DNA from: Vitrella brassicaformis | Lineage: Eukaryota > Sar > Vitrellaceae | Assembly: GCA_001179505.1 (NCBI GenBank) | Contig: CDMY01000348.1 | Coordinates: 1-64,000, forward strand | DNA: 64,000 nt | Direction: 5' to 3' | Shown: positions 19,862 to 33,000 of the stretch, in pieces | Numbering within the stretch: position 1 is the stretch's first letter | Layout: every line of letters starts with the position of its first letter | Position numbers and translations under genes: made by a program | Notes under the pieces: model-generated | What the model was told of the DNA's origin: nothing | Database searches by the model: none | What the model saw: the letters and a program-made list of their open reading frames with translations, nothing else

Positions 19862-22800
19862 TCATGCACTCTCGTCTTTCGCGTCTCTCCCCACCCCCTC
19901 TGCGCCTTTGCCTGGGGTGCCAGCCGACAAACTCTGGTGGCTCTGCATCAGCAGAGGCGGTATCTCGCCCTCCCCCCACCCCTCCCACCCCCGCAACCGA
20001 CCGAACATCTGCAGTCGTCTTCTCATGCGGTGCTTGGGCAGCCGCTTCATCGAGTACAGCCCCGTGTAGACCTCCTCCACCGACAGATGGAATGCCGCAC
20101 TACCACCAGGTGTAGTTGGAGTTGGTGCGTAGCCGTCGCCCCTCTCCCTCCCTCCCTCTCTGTCTCCTCCAAGGGACTCCAATTGGGACGGGCTCATGAC
20201 AAGTGGGGGACCACCCCGCCCAGCAGCACCACCAGAAGCAGCAGCACCAGGCACCGACTTGGCCTCTGTCGGCACGACCGAGTCGCCTTCCATCACCATG
20301 GCCAGCGTCGTCGCATTGGATGGGGTGGCGTGAGCAGGGTGGGCAGGGAGGGCACTCATGGATCTGCGTGGGATGGGGGTGAAGGACAGCGACGGCTGGG
20401 GGGTAAGCTCGGGTGGAGAGGGGGCAGGAGTTGGAGGGCGTGAGGGGCCGTCGCTTGGTGTGGGAGATGGTGGTTGTGGCTGTGGCTGTGGTGCGTCTGG
20501 CGGCCTGAGCTCCGCGGGCAGGACGTCGGTGATGGATCTGGGGAACCGGAACGTCAGCATGGCCATCACCTCCAGCTCGTCCTCACGCCTCTCCTGCAAA
20601 GAGAGGGACAAGCCAACCAACACGCACATCCATGCAGCACACCCCCCTCCCCGCTGGTCGGTCACTCACTGACCTCCTCTTCTCGGTCGAAGGGATCTTT
20701 GAATGTCAGCCCCGACGCACGAGAATAGAAGAGGCTCGTCTTGCGTGAGGCCGTCATCATCTGGCCGTCATCCGCCATGTCCGTCGTGTCCACCACCACA
20801 GCCGACGGCCCCCCGCGCGAATGCAGCGAGCCGCCCCGCCTGAACAGCGGTTTGAGTCCAAGGGATTCCAGCTGCCCGGTGCGCTTCCACACGAGTATCT
20901 GCCGAAAGCAGAATTCCATCCAGTCGAAGGGCAAAGACTCCAGCAGAAGGGTGTTCACGAAATAGTCCAGCATCTCGCACAGCAGAAGGGTGAAAAAGCG
21001 CCGCTCCTGCGCGCCATCGACCTTGACTGCGGCTGTGGATCTGCCGGTCTCCCTCTCCTCATTTGCTGCTCGTCGGTGGCGCAGGAAGAAGTTCCTGATC
21101 CAGCCCCAGATAGATCTTGCATCTGGGTTGGCGGGGTCTCGGTCTCTCCTCCTCTGCACGACGGTGAAGGTCCGCTGGATGAAGTCGATGTTGACGCGTG
21201 GCGCCCTGGATCGCTTCTTCTGCCGTGCTTCATTGCCGCAGAGCCTCGTCCACAGGGGGTGGGGCGTCTCCTTGTTGCTGCTCTTCTTAGTCTTTTTGCT
21301 GCTGAGTGGCGACACGAGCTTCCTTGTCCAAATCCGGAGGGTCTCGGACGAGAAGAGGAAGATGCCGAGGACGTAGACGATGAAGCCCACACATCCCGCG
21401 AAGATGAGGAAGCCCAGGAAGCGGCTGAAGACCTCATCAGGACCGGCAAGGATGACGACGGAGAGCATGAGCACCGACATGAGCCACACGAACAAAGCGA
21501 AGGTCTCGACGTGATGCAGACGCTCTGCAGACAACAAACAGCAGGCTGTCAGTTGCGCTCTGTGTGTGTGGGGGGGGAGGTTCTTACTCACCGAATTTGG
21601 CTGAGTCATACGGCTTGTTGTAGAGGTGCAGGGTGAGCGCAAAGGCGGCCACAAGCGCATAGAAGCCCAGTCGGGGTGCGACCCCGTCAGCCGATGGGCT
21701 GATGGCCATCACCAGCAGGACGCAGAACTTGCGGACGACGATCACCGTTTCCCAGTACCACCTTGAGGGCTTGTACTCCTTATACAGGAAGCCGAAGGGC
21801 CGTCTGACGTCCTGGTTGTTGAGGTGGTCCACCTGTCTGCCCACCAGGATGAAGGCGATGAGCGGCGTGCCCACGCCCCAGACCAGCAGCCCCACGCCGC
21901 CGATCCACGCCGCCGAGGCGTGAACACCCTGGGGACACACACACACACACACACACACGTACAGCAGGGAGGCAGGGATGCGGTGTGTGTGTGTGTGTGG
22001 GAGGGGACGGACCTTGTAGCACTGTGCGTTGAGGTGTGCGGCGAGGTGGAGCTCTCGCCGGATGGACTGCACCTCAAAGGGGCTGGCGAGGGCTGCGTCG
22101 CCCTCAGGGGAGTAGGGCACATCCAGCCAACGACAATTGAAGGGGCGCAGCATCTGTCAGTCATGTCAGCCAACAATCCAGCCGCCAACAGGGAGGGAGG
22201 GCAATCAATAAGCACACCGCACACGTCAGGAAGGATCCACTGCACTGCCTTGGTGCTTGCCTGTGTGACGACGATTGGGTAGATGAGAAACAAGGCGATG
22301 ATGAGCACTGGAGTCGTGTCCTTCAGGAAGTCCTTCAGCCGCTCCCCACACCCTTTGACAGCCGTCTCCTTCACGCCGCTGGTCTCATCCACCACATCCA
22401 ATGAAGGCTGCAGATGGTAGATCCGCCATATCCCCAACAGCCGCTGGCCCCCACCCCCAGCACCAGAAGGGTTCACATGCGACTTGAAGCTCAGCTTGAA
22501 GCTGTTGTTCTCTGACACAGTGCTCGACGTGTTGTAGGCTGGCAGATGATGCTCGTGGTCAGGGGGCGAGGTGCTCTTGTGGTGGTGGTGGAGGTGGTGG
22601 GTGCTGCGACGAAGAGACTTGAGCAGCGACCTGGGTATGCTCAGCCAATGGGAGGTGCCCGAGGGAGTCTGTGGCCTGCTGGCGGGGCGAGAGGGCGAGG
22701 ACGGGCGTGTGGCCAGGGTGGCGATAGAGCAGATGAGGAAGCTGATGAAGATGACGCAGAAGGCGATCAGGAAGGGCGAGAAGAACCATCCCAATGTCAC

Positions 22801-25800
22801 CCAGTGGAAGATCTTGTCAAGAGTGTTGCCCGTCATACCTGCACACAGCACACCAGACACACACACATCATCCACACCTCTCTCTCTCTCTCTCTTCGAC
22901 AAGCGTGTCCGTCCGGACTGCCTCACACTCACTTTGGGCAAGGCAGTCGACACTAAGGAAGGACACCGGCAGCACCGTGCCCCACGACACGGCCCTCAGC
23001 CCACTGGACACCCATCCATCCAGCCTAGCCTCGTCAGGGGTCACATTGGACAGCGGAAACACACACGCCGACCAGTTGACCAGGATCTTGAGCGCCGTGG
23101 TGCCCACATCGAATGGCGCTAGGCCCCGCCTGAACTGGAGTGCCGCCCAGATGATGATCAAGAAGGAGAAGAGCAGCAGACAGCCGCCTATCATCCAGAG
23201 GTTGTTGGCGAGAGAGGGGCACACGTGGCAGAATGCGGCACTGTCCTGACTCCAGTACCCTACAAGACACCCACACAGATGGATGGATGGATGGATGACA
23301 ATCGCGCCACCCCCGCCCCCGGCTGGCTTGTTTGTGGTGCCCGGGCCCGGGTTGGCTTACCTGGCCTGCAGGTCCCACAGTATAGCCCCTCCAGCCCCGC
23401 TGCACACTGATTCCGCCCAAGACACCCACGCGGCGACACACGACACTTCTCGATGTTAAGTGTGTGCCCAAGACGATAGTAGCCAGGAGCCGCCTCGGGC
23501 AGCCCACCGAGGGTGAGGTACAGCGAGGACGACTGCAGCGTGCCGCCAGGGGGAAGGACGTTGGCGATAGTGGGTTGCTGCCGGCTGTTGCGGCCATTAT
23601 TGGTGTGCCAGCGGACGGTCCAGCGGTCGTATGGGGCGGGGACGACTGGGTGGTAGAGGGAATGTCTCTCATGCTCATGTCCACTCGTGCTGCTTTCGTT
23701 GGCATGTGTCAGCTCCTGCAGACACGCACACACACATGGACTGACTGCAGCTGGCCGGAGCCGTCTGTCTGTCTGTCTGTCTGTCTCACGTGGAATAGTG
23801 TCAAGAGGTCCGATCCGTCCAGTTCCTTGGCGTTAGCCTCAAACCGGAAAAAGACCGCCGATCCGCTCTCCCCCTCCCCCCTAAAGCCATCCCCCATGTG
23901 TCTGTGCTGCCGTAGGACATCGAGCGCTGTCAGCGGATGGTGGTCGTCATAGTCATCATCATAGCTATCATCCACAGCGCCAACACCGTCGGCATACTCA
24001 TGCTCTCCGTCGACACCTCTCCGCAGCTGTCTCCTCCCTCTCGCACCCTCTCCCCCATGTAGATGATGGAATTCGGTCTCGAGCCAGTTGCTCCGATGCA
24101 CCGTCCCCAGCACCCGATTCACACCCACCCCCAGAGCCCGGGCGGCCGAGGCCACCACATCCTCCCACAGCCAGCTGTCGAGGGTGTCGTCGGTGACCAG
24201 CACCTGTCCGTCCCACCGCAGGACAGGGCCTGCCCACGAGGGGTCGCACACCTCGCCGGAAAGTTCGCGGCACTCGCGGCATCGGACCGCGTCGAAAGAC
24301 CGGTATGTGAGATTGCGAAGCGTGAACTCGTGCCTGTCAAACCGAGGAGAAGGAAGGCATGTCGATGAAATGGGTGCGTGTAAGGGTGTGTGTGTGTGTG
24401 TGTAAGTGTACCTGCAGTAGCATTCTCTGCCCGATGTGGTGGCTGTGTGTTTGGTGGTCATGTCGCTGGCCGGGCAGGGGAGGCAGTCGTGGATGGAGCT
24501 GTCCCCGAAGCCCTCATTGTAGGTGCCCTTAGGGCAGGCAGCGCACACACCGTCTGTCGCATTCTCAAAGTAGAAGAAGTACCCTAGGGGAGCATAACAC
24601 ACACACAACATCCAAGACACCCATACAGACAGACACAGACACATTGGTTGGAGTTCTGTCATGCCTTTCCTCTCTCTCTCTCTCTGCTCACCAGGCTGGC
24701 ACTTGCAGGCCGTCACGGAGTCAGGCAGCGCAACGTCCTTGTAGATGTCGACGTCATCACCCTCCCCAGCCCCTACCCCTGCCGCTGTCCGCTGCTCGGC
24801 AATGTCCGCCAGCCTGCTGGTGTCGACGTGATGGAGATTGTCGAGAGTCGTGGAATAGGCAGGGCATGCGCGGCATTGTGTGGTGCCAAAAGGCATGTCG
24901 TGGTGGGAGTAGGTGCCCGGTGGACAGAGCTTGCAGTCGTCACCGAGCCCATATGTGCCCGGGCGGCATCGGCAGAGCTGTGTGGCGTTGTAAGCGGGGT
25001 CCAGACGGACCACTCTGATAGATACACACCACACACCGACAGACAGACAGGTGGGCTGGGCTTGCTTAATTGTGACTTTGTCAGTCGGTCAATTCTCATT
25101 ATTCACCCACCTGTCTGGCGCACAGGCCTCTGTGCATTCTGCCTTCCACCCCATGGAGCTCCTGACCCGAAAGCCGTCCGCGTCCGCGTAGAGCATCGGC
25201 ACCCATCCCTCTCCCGCCCTCTCCACCCCCAGGCCGTCCCAGTGATCCCCGAACACCTCACAGTTCTGGTTCTCCCGCAGCTGCATCACGGGGCCCTGTA
25301 ACTCCTTGTTGCCCGTGACGTCCACATAGAGCGATTCGAACCATTTTGGGGCGATTTCGACGAGCTGGTTGTTGGCTATGTCGAGAGTGGGAGGTGGGGG
25401 GCCCCCTGTGCGGGTGCCCGGCCAGCCAGTCAGGTGGGTGATGTTGTTGGAGCTCAGCTCCAGACGCACCAGCTGCCGGAAGCCCTGGGCAGTGGAGCAC
25501 CCATCTGTGTCGTCCTCCAACATTTCCCACGCCTCAAAGCCCACACGACCATACAGCCCGGCATTTCGGGCAACTGAAAGAAGCACAGCACACCAGGACG
25601 GACGATAAAATCCTCCCACAACAAATCGGTCTGGTGTGCGTCCCCCACTCCCTCCCTCACCAAGTGCCGCGAGATTCGGCGCCTTGGCGATTGATCTGAG
25701 GAAGGTTGACGCTGACATATTGAGGTTGTTGTGGGAAACTACGAGCCAGTTGAGACTCGGCCAATCGACGCTGACGCCGCCCCTGGCCTCCTCAGACAGC

Positions 25801-27234
25801 ACCTCTGGCGCCACACCACGGCAGGTCAGCCGGTTTGACGCGCCCCACAACGGCCAAGATTGGAGCCTGTTGTTGGCCAGGCCCATATACACTGAATCAA
25901 CACATCAAAGGCAGACACAGTGAACTGACCGACACAGTCTGTCTGCTATTCGACTGGCTGATGTCATGTCTACCCAGGTTTGGGAGGTCTCGCCAGGAGA
26001 AGGGTATCGAGCTGAAGAAATTGTCTGCCAACTCGACGAGCTCAGCCGTCCTGGGCAAAGGCGGCGCCCTTCCTTCGAAGTAGTTGAAGTCTAGATCAAT
26101 CCACTTGAGCCGAGGCATCTCGCCGAACCACTCCGGAACTCGGCCCGCCAGCCGATTGTCGCCCAGGTCCAGCGCCATCAGGCTCGTCATGTTGCGCCAA
26201 GACGGAGGAATCGTACCTGCATTCGCGACGATGGATGCAAGAGGCGGGCCGTCGGAGTGTTGTGGGTGTACCTCTTGCTGTCTGTGCGGTCGGTATCACT
26301 CACTCACCATAGAAGGAGCTCTCCCTCATCACGAGGAAGCGAAGGTTGGTCAAATTGCCGATTGCAGAGGGCAGCGGAGCCCTGACAGACGCAGGCACAA
26401 TCACACACACAGAGCATAGTCAGTCAACCGATCACGCATACATAAAGTCGTGCTGGCTCACCTGATCCGTGTCCTCTCAAAGGCCAGCCCGCGCAGCCGT
26501 GGATAGCCCCCGAACACCTCTAGTGTGTCGGTGTTGTTGTCGACATGCACAAGCTGATCTGTCAGCCACACTACCCTCAGCTTCGACGACTCGGGTGCTT
26601 CCGGCACAGTAAGGGCGCCCTGCAGCGCCCCGCACTGCCGTACAATGAGTCCCAAGATGTGAGGCAGCACCAAAATCCGTGAGGGGAACTCGGTCCACTC
26701 AGACGTCGCGTTGCACCCCGCTCTCTGATCGACTATCAGCAGGTAGCCCAGCTCCGCCCCCCTCTCTGTCTCATTGACCTCAGTCCCCCTCTCCTCTCTC
26801 TCTTCCAAGGTAGTGCAGGCCAGCAGCCTCTCCCGCCTCAGCCCATCACAATACTCGGTCGCATTGCCGGTCCACTCGCCGCCAAGTCCCGTGCCATTGA
26901 ACACTCCCGCTAGCTCCGCAGCGTCACTCTCGCACGCGTCGCACGGCTGGTCGAGGCCGGCCACACGAGTGTAAAGGCCCAGGAAGGACGGCGACAACAG
27001 ACGGGGAGACTCATGGTCGGCGAAGAAGCTCTTGAGCTTCAGGCGCTGGTCGGGGGCCCCCAGTGCATCATCATCCTCGTCAGGTTCTGCATCTGGTAGT
27101 ACATGTTGCCGCAGCTGCCGGCTGAGCGAACGACGCTCAGACGAAGACGGGGAGGGAACGCATAATGCCAGATGGCCGAGTATAACGATGAATAACGCAA
27201 TGCGGTGCAGCATCGGTGTCATCATCACGAGCAT
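19862..27234 (-). CDS. LRR and GCC2/GCC3-type cysteine-rich multi-pass membrane protein
   Basis: About 15 exons from 27234 to 19862 encode a large surface or endomembrane receptor-like protein. Order: signal peptide (MLHRIALFIVILGHLALC), a Cys-containing Asn-glycosylation-rich region, leucine-rich repeats (LTNLRFLVM, MTSLMALDLGDNRLAGRVPE, LVRLELSSNNITHL), then ephrin-receptor-like cysteine modules (CRCRPGTYGLGDDCKLCPPG, ACPKGTYNEGFGDSSIHDC), a long extracellular part, and several membrane helices starting at about 23190 (LLLFSFLIIIWAALQF), 22790, 22290, 21900, 21690 and 21490. The motif RWYWETVIVVRKFCVLLVMA in the membrane part is typical of TRP-like or GCC2/GCC3 proteins of protists. The cytoplasmic tail is Pro/Ser-rich. 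Function (sensor, channel or adhesion) is inferred; ligand unknown. ATG 27234 is the first in the frame; 27213 would also leave a good signal peptide. Confidence 0.7.
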
Positions 27235-27518
27235 CAAAACATGCCCGCGACGGCAACAGCTGGTGGCTCCAGAAATGAATTGGATCACGCTGACCTTTCA
27301 AGCGAATCTCTCCTGTCATCCGCCGCTTCGGCTTTCACCCGAGTCATGCTCCTCAGCAACTGGGCAGTGCTCAGAACTGCTCCCTCCCGAAAGAAAGCAG
27401 CAAAAGATCTGCAAGCTTAAGCTCGCAGAGCAATATAATTGAGAAGCGGAGAAGAAGAGTTTGGGAGGGCTGACGACCAGCCGCGGGTGCTGTGCTGGCA
27501 GTGCTCAGTACAGATCTA
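27235..27518. promoter_or_regulatory. Divergent promoter region, receptor / siroheme synthase
   Basis: 284 bp separate the two divergent starts. GCAGTGCTCAG occurs twice (27365-27375 and 27498-27508), the second just before the siroheme synthase ATG. A TATAATT sequence lies at 27434-27440. Both genes presumably draw their promoters from this interval. Confidence 0.4.
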
Positions 27519-29665
27519 ATGTCAGAGGCTCCTTTGGATTACTTCCCATTGTTCCTCAACCTCAAGGGGCGCTCGGCTCTCATCGTCGGCGGTGGCGAGA
27601 TTGCCCATCGCAAGGCGGCCTTGCTGCTCCGCTGCGGCGCACAAGTCACTGTTGTGGCCCCAGATGTCGTCGAGAAGGTCAAGAACCTGCCGCTCGAGTG
27701 GCTGGACGTACCTTATGCCTCGTCCCTGCTTCAGGAGAAGCGCTACATGCTCGTGGTTGCGGCGACGGACAGCCCCTCTGTGAATGAGCAAGTGGCGAGG
27801 GACGCGGAAGAGACCAACGCGCTGGTCAACGTGGTGTCTGACCCATCGCTGTGCAGCTTCATCTTCCCCTCCGTCATCGACCGGTCTCCCGTGGTCATTG
27901 CGGTGTCAACCGGTGGGGCCTCCCCCGTGCTGGCGAGGATGCTCCGGACCAAGCTCGAGTCGCTCATTCCGATGGCTTATGGTCGGCTGGCATCTCTCAT
28001 CGGTCGGTGTCGGGATCGGCTCAAGGCCATGGTAGAGAGCCTCAACGCCAAGAGGGGCTTCTGGGAGGAGGTGATCGAGGGGCCTGTGGCTGAGCTGGTA
28101 AGCTAAGCTGGCCGATGGATGGCGCACGGACAGCCGACTGACAACAGACGGACGTCCTTGCCTGTCTTCTATCTATCAGGTGTTCGCCAACCGCGAGAAT
28201 GACGCCGAAGCACTGCTGGAAACGAAGCTGCGCGAAGCAGCGACAGCCGCCGCGTCTGAGGAAGGACCCACCTGTCCGGCTGCCCCTCGGCCGTCTGCGA
28301 GCGACAGAGAAGCGACCAACGGTGCGATGGCGTCAGGAGCGGAGAAGAGCGGCGGTGTCGGTGAGGTCTATCTGGTGGGGGCTGGGCCTGGAGACCCCGA
28401 CCTGCTCACCTTCAGGTAGTGGAACAAACAGAGGAAACGAACGGAGGACAATATATGGGATAGAGTGACAGACTGGGTGACCATCACTCATGTGCGCATG
28501 TGTGTGTGTGTGGATATGTCACCTCACCACCTGTCAGGGCACTGCGTCTGATGCAGCAAGCCGATGTGGTCGTCTATGACCGACTCGTCTCAAAAGAGGT
28601 GCAGCCACACACACACACAAGAGAAGGGCGCCATTCCTGCCCATTCGCTGCCTGCCTGCCTGCCTGTCCAACTGCAGATTCTCGATCTTTGTCGGCGCGA
28701 CGCCGAGATGATCAACGCCGGGAAGGAACCGAAGCACCACACCATCCCACAAAGCGAGATCAACGACCTCCTGACCCAACTGGCGCTCAAGGGAAGGCGA
28801 GTGCTCAGGTACGTTGGAAGCCACCACACACGTGGCAGCCATGCCATGGGTCGGTGTGTGCACATTGTGTGTGTGTGTGTCCATCCATCCATCCATCCAT
28901 CCATTGGATGCATCGCATTGCATCGCATCGCATTGGCCATCAGGTTGAAGGGCGGCGATCCGTTCATCTTTGGTCGTGGTGGTGAGGAGCTGGTGAAGCT
29001 GTGTGCCCACCAGATCCCCTTCCAGGTGGTGCCGGGCATCACCGCCGCATCGGGATGCAGCGCATACTGTGGGATTCCCCTCACACACCGGTACAGTGGG
29101 CAGCGCACTCACCGACAGACACTTGGCTTGGACGGGATGGGAGTGTGTGCTTGTGTGTGTGTGTGTGTGTGCAGGGACTACGCGCAGTCGGTTCGTTTTT
29201 TGACTGGCCATGCGCGTGAGGACCATGTGCTGGAGCTGCCGTGGGACAATCTGGTGCACAGCAACAGGGAGACACTCGTATTCTACATGGGCATGGTGAG
29301 GGACGGAGGGAGGGAGGGAGGGCGATATCACCCACACACCAGCAACTCTTACAGATCGTCTGCATCTGCCTGTCTGCCTGTGTGTCTGTCTGTCTGTGTG
29401 TGTGTGTGTGTTGCGTCTGTCTCAGCTGAGTCTGGGTAAGATCTTCAGCGAGCTGATAAGCCACGGGATGCCGCCAGCGCGCCCGGCAGCTGTGGTGCAG
29501 CAGGGCACCACCCCCGAGCAGAGGGTGCTGGTCGGCACGCTGGAGAGCCTGCCTGGGCTGGTGGAGAGTGCCGATCCGAAGATCAAGCCGCCTGCTCTGG
29601 TGATCGTTGGGGAGGTGGTGGGCCTGCACAAGAAGCTCTGGTGGTTTGGCCAGCCGGCTGACTGA
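27519..29665 (+). CDS. cysG: Siroheme synthase (dehydrogenase/ferrochelatase plus SUMT)
   Basis: Makes siroheme, the cofactor of sulfite and nitrite reductases, from uroporphyrinogen III: two SAM-dependent methylations to precorrin-2, NAD-dependent oxidation to sirohydrochlorin, then iron insertion. Seven exons: 27519-28097, 28180-28415, 28538-28598, 28678-28808, 28944-29090, 29175-29295, 29426-29665; 504 residues, close to bacterial CysG (about 457) plus a longer linker. N-half: NAD-binding [20 protein letters not shown] and [15 protein letters not shown]-half, typical [69 protein letters not shown]. The residue matching catalytic Asp104 of CysG is Ser (NVVSDP instead of NVVDDP or NVVDAP). 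Introns make it a genuine nuclear gene. No obvious plastid leader is seen; start is the first ATG. Confidence 0.95.
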
Positions 29666-30068
29666 CTGACTGACTGATAGATTGCAGGCAGACAAGAGGG
29701 GAGGGGAGGGGTCAGAGCGTTTTTGTCGATATGAACGTGCTTTTGCTATGGGCGACTGACTTTGGGCATCTGGATCATTGCCGTTACCTGTCGCTGTGCA
29801 TTGCCATGTGGATGTAAAGGACCCCCGTGTGTGTGTAATGTGTCAAGCATCCGAGTGAGGGCATAACGAGACACTACACGGCTGACCACCACAGATGAAG
29901 GAATCCTCCGGCCGGCCCATCGCAAGTCTCATGGGATGTCCAGTCAGCTTACTTGCAAACGCATGCAAACAAATACACAAATAGATGCGTATCTGTCTGT
30001 CTCTGTCCGCCCACTGACAGCAAGTCAGTCAGTCTATTCACAGACACACACACTCAGCCAGCCAGCCG
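29666..30068. other. Convergent intergenic region
   Basis: Holds the two 3' flanks: a TGAC repeat just after the stop (29660-29680), GGGGAGGGGAGGGG, and CAGCCAGCCAGC near 30055. No gene seen. Confidence 0.5.
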
Positions 30069-33000
30069 TCACTGTATCCGCCCCTCTTCGCCACACACAG
30101 CGGTCGCATGGGAGGGGGCGGGTGGGTCGGCCGGAGGCGAGACGTCCACAACAAAGTAGCGCCCACTATAGATCGACGAAGCGTCAAACCTGCACACGAA
30201 TGCATTCAGAGCCCTTTGCTTTCTATGGTCAATTGCCACCCACACGCAACCGACGCACCTTTCAGGGTTTCTCACACCATCCCTCCGAAACGGTGCATGG
30301 CCCTTCGACCGCCTGGGGGTGACCTCTGTCATTCCGCCGCGAAGGTGATAGAGGGGGCCGAGGGTGAAGTCACAGGGCGCTCGCTCAGCGGACGGGTCGC
30401 GTGACTTGAGCCGCTGTCTGATCGACAAGAGCCGAGGCGGCAGGCCCTCACTTTTCTGGGGGGCCGTTGAATGACACGCTGGGACATCGCCGGGCGGTGT
30501 CACCCTGATGGTCGGCCGACCGCTTTCGGCGCGTGCTTCCCCCGGCTGCTGAGGTGCTGTCATGGTGTCGAAGGCCGGTGGCCTAGACCATCCCAGAGGC
30601 GCATAAGACCGTCGATCGCGCTGTCGGCCGTTCTTCGGCTGGCCAAATGAGTTGGGGTGCCGAGGTGGCCTGCGATAATAACGATGGCTGGGATCGGACA
30701 CGGGGGACGGCTGGTGCGATGGGTCGATGCCGAACGTTTCGGGCTCCATTGGTGTGGGCGGCCGACGGACAGGCGGCTGCATTGGTCGAATGAAACCATC
30801 CCCCCTCTCTCTCCCTCTGCTGCCTTGCCCCACCAGCTGTGCGTACGAGCTGGCCATATGGCGCATCGGAAATGGGGGAGGGGTGAAGGTCAGCGTGGCC
30901 GTATCGATGGCCTTCGGATGGTGCCAATCGGCTCGGCTGTCGACTGGAGGCCGCTCTGGCTCCTGAGGTGTGTGGGGGGTATCCTGCTCGCTGGGCCGGT
31001 CGATCAGCTGTGGGGTCTGCTGCTGGATGCCGAGCTGCTGCTCGAGTCGGCAGATATGAGTGTTTTGGGCGAGGAGGCGGTCGAGCAGGCACTGGATGAT
31101 GGCGGGCGCCTCGTTCGTGAGGTCGGTGTTGGTCTGCTGGTCCGCGAGTGGCGCGGCGTCGAACGACGTGGCCTTGTTGAGCACGCTGAAAGAAAAGGAA
31201 GGAACACGGCAGATGTTGTGAGTGACGTGGATCGAGGTGCCTGTGCCACCGTCTCTTGTGTGTGAGCTGTTCGCACCTTGAGAGCACATCCATTGTCTCC
31301 TTCCTGTCCTGTCTGGCTGATGCAATGCCATCACGTGCAGCCCTCGCAGCCTGCATCGCATCGCTGTCTTTGCTGTCTTCAGCGAGGCTCTCCACGCCCT
31401 TGGCCTCCTCTTCAGTCGCCCGAGCTTCGGTGCTGCCTGTTGGCTGACCCTCGGTGGTCGTCAGCCCTCTCTCCTTCCCGGCCGCCTCGTGAGCCCTCCG
31501 ACATTCCGTCACGCTTTGATGGGTCGAAGGCGCCATGACGCAGACAGCTATGCGTTCATCGGTGGACCGGAAGATTCCACGTGCGGCCTCTTGCCCTGGG
31601 GACTTGTCTGCTGGCCGCGGTGGCGGCCGAGTGTCGGTGCTCTCTCCGAAAGAGAAGGTCTCCTGAAGGCGAGAGTGGGGGCTGCCCTCTGGCTCGTCGC
31701 GGGTGGCGGCCGTGGTGCGACTCGCCATCAGGTCGGGAATGGGTAGCTGGGCTGTGTCGTGGGGCATGAGGTGCTGCAGACTGATGGCGCGGCTGACCTT
31801 GGCAGCGTGCTCGGTGACCTCCTTTTGCCGCTGCTCCAGGTGGGTCAGCTGCTGTCTGAGGGAAGTGACGCGGCCCTCCCTTTTCTGCCAGTCTCGCAGG
31901 TGGCCCTGGTGATCGCAGGTGAGCTTCTGCTCCAGCTCGCGAAGGCGCATAAGTTGCTGCATAAAGACAGACAGACAGACAGCTCGCCTCAATGTCGGAC
32001 GCTACACTCAGGGTATCTGTACCTCACCTGCTCAATGGATGACCTCGATGCTGCCCCAGCTCCCCCAGTACAATCCTGGTCCCTCTTGACAGACGCCTGC
32101 CGCTGCTGCAAGGTTCCCTCCAGCCTGTCGATTTCTGCCTCCACTCCACGAAGCTCCCCCTGCGCATCAGCAGCACCGTCGCCTCCATCAATCTGCCGCT
32201 GCAGCTGGGCCCTTCTCTGGAAACATCTGTGCAGCTGCTGGTACTCGGCAGGTGCACCGGGGGTGGCGGCGAGAGCACCCACACCGCCGACGTATGCGCT
32301 GTGGGCTTGCTCAAGATTCTGGGAGAGGGTCTCGTACCTGCTCTGGTATGATGACAGCTGGTCCTGTTGGCAACAGGACAGTTTATTGACGTGCAGTGAG
32401 TGACAACGGTGATGTGGTGAGCATATTGCTGACCTCTGCGTCCTTGAGCTGTTTCTCGAGCCGCTCCCTCTCCTCGGCTAGCGCGCCGTTTTGGCCCTGA
32501 AGCTCACCCAGCCGACGCCGCAACTCCTCGTTAAACGAGCTCTCCTCACCCAATGCTGGCTGCTGCTGCTGCCGCCGCTGCTGCGATGGACTCCTCTCGC
32601 GGCCACTCTCCACAATTGGGATTGAGGCCGGCTCGGCGGTGCTCCTGGTCACCACGGGAGTGTGTTGAGTCTCTTGTTGGGTCTCGTCGGCAGGCTTGGA
32701 TAGACTGGCCTTGGGTGTGGGCTCAGATTGAGGCTGCGACTTCTGTGATGCACCTAGGGCCGGTGGTGCTTCGGTTGGGCCGCTTTCGTCAAGAAGATTG
32801 GCGACATCAGCATTAGCATTAGCATCAACAGGCGCAGGAGGGACCATAGCGACAGCTGGCCGATCTCTCCGTCCTTCCCTGATGGCCTCAACCTTCCTGG
32901 CCACCTCGTCCTCCTGCTCGTGCGCCATCCTAGTCTCGATGACAGGGGTGGCGAACTTGTTGAAAGAGAAGGGCACGAAGGGCGGGATTTTGAGCAGCTC

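Noticed and set aside
27519-29665. Siroheme synthase as bacterial contamination
   Set aside because: Six GT-AG introns with correct phases interrupt it and its neighbours are clearly nuclear genes.
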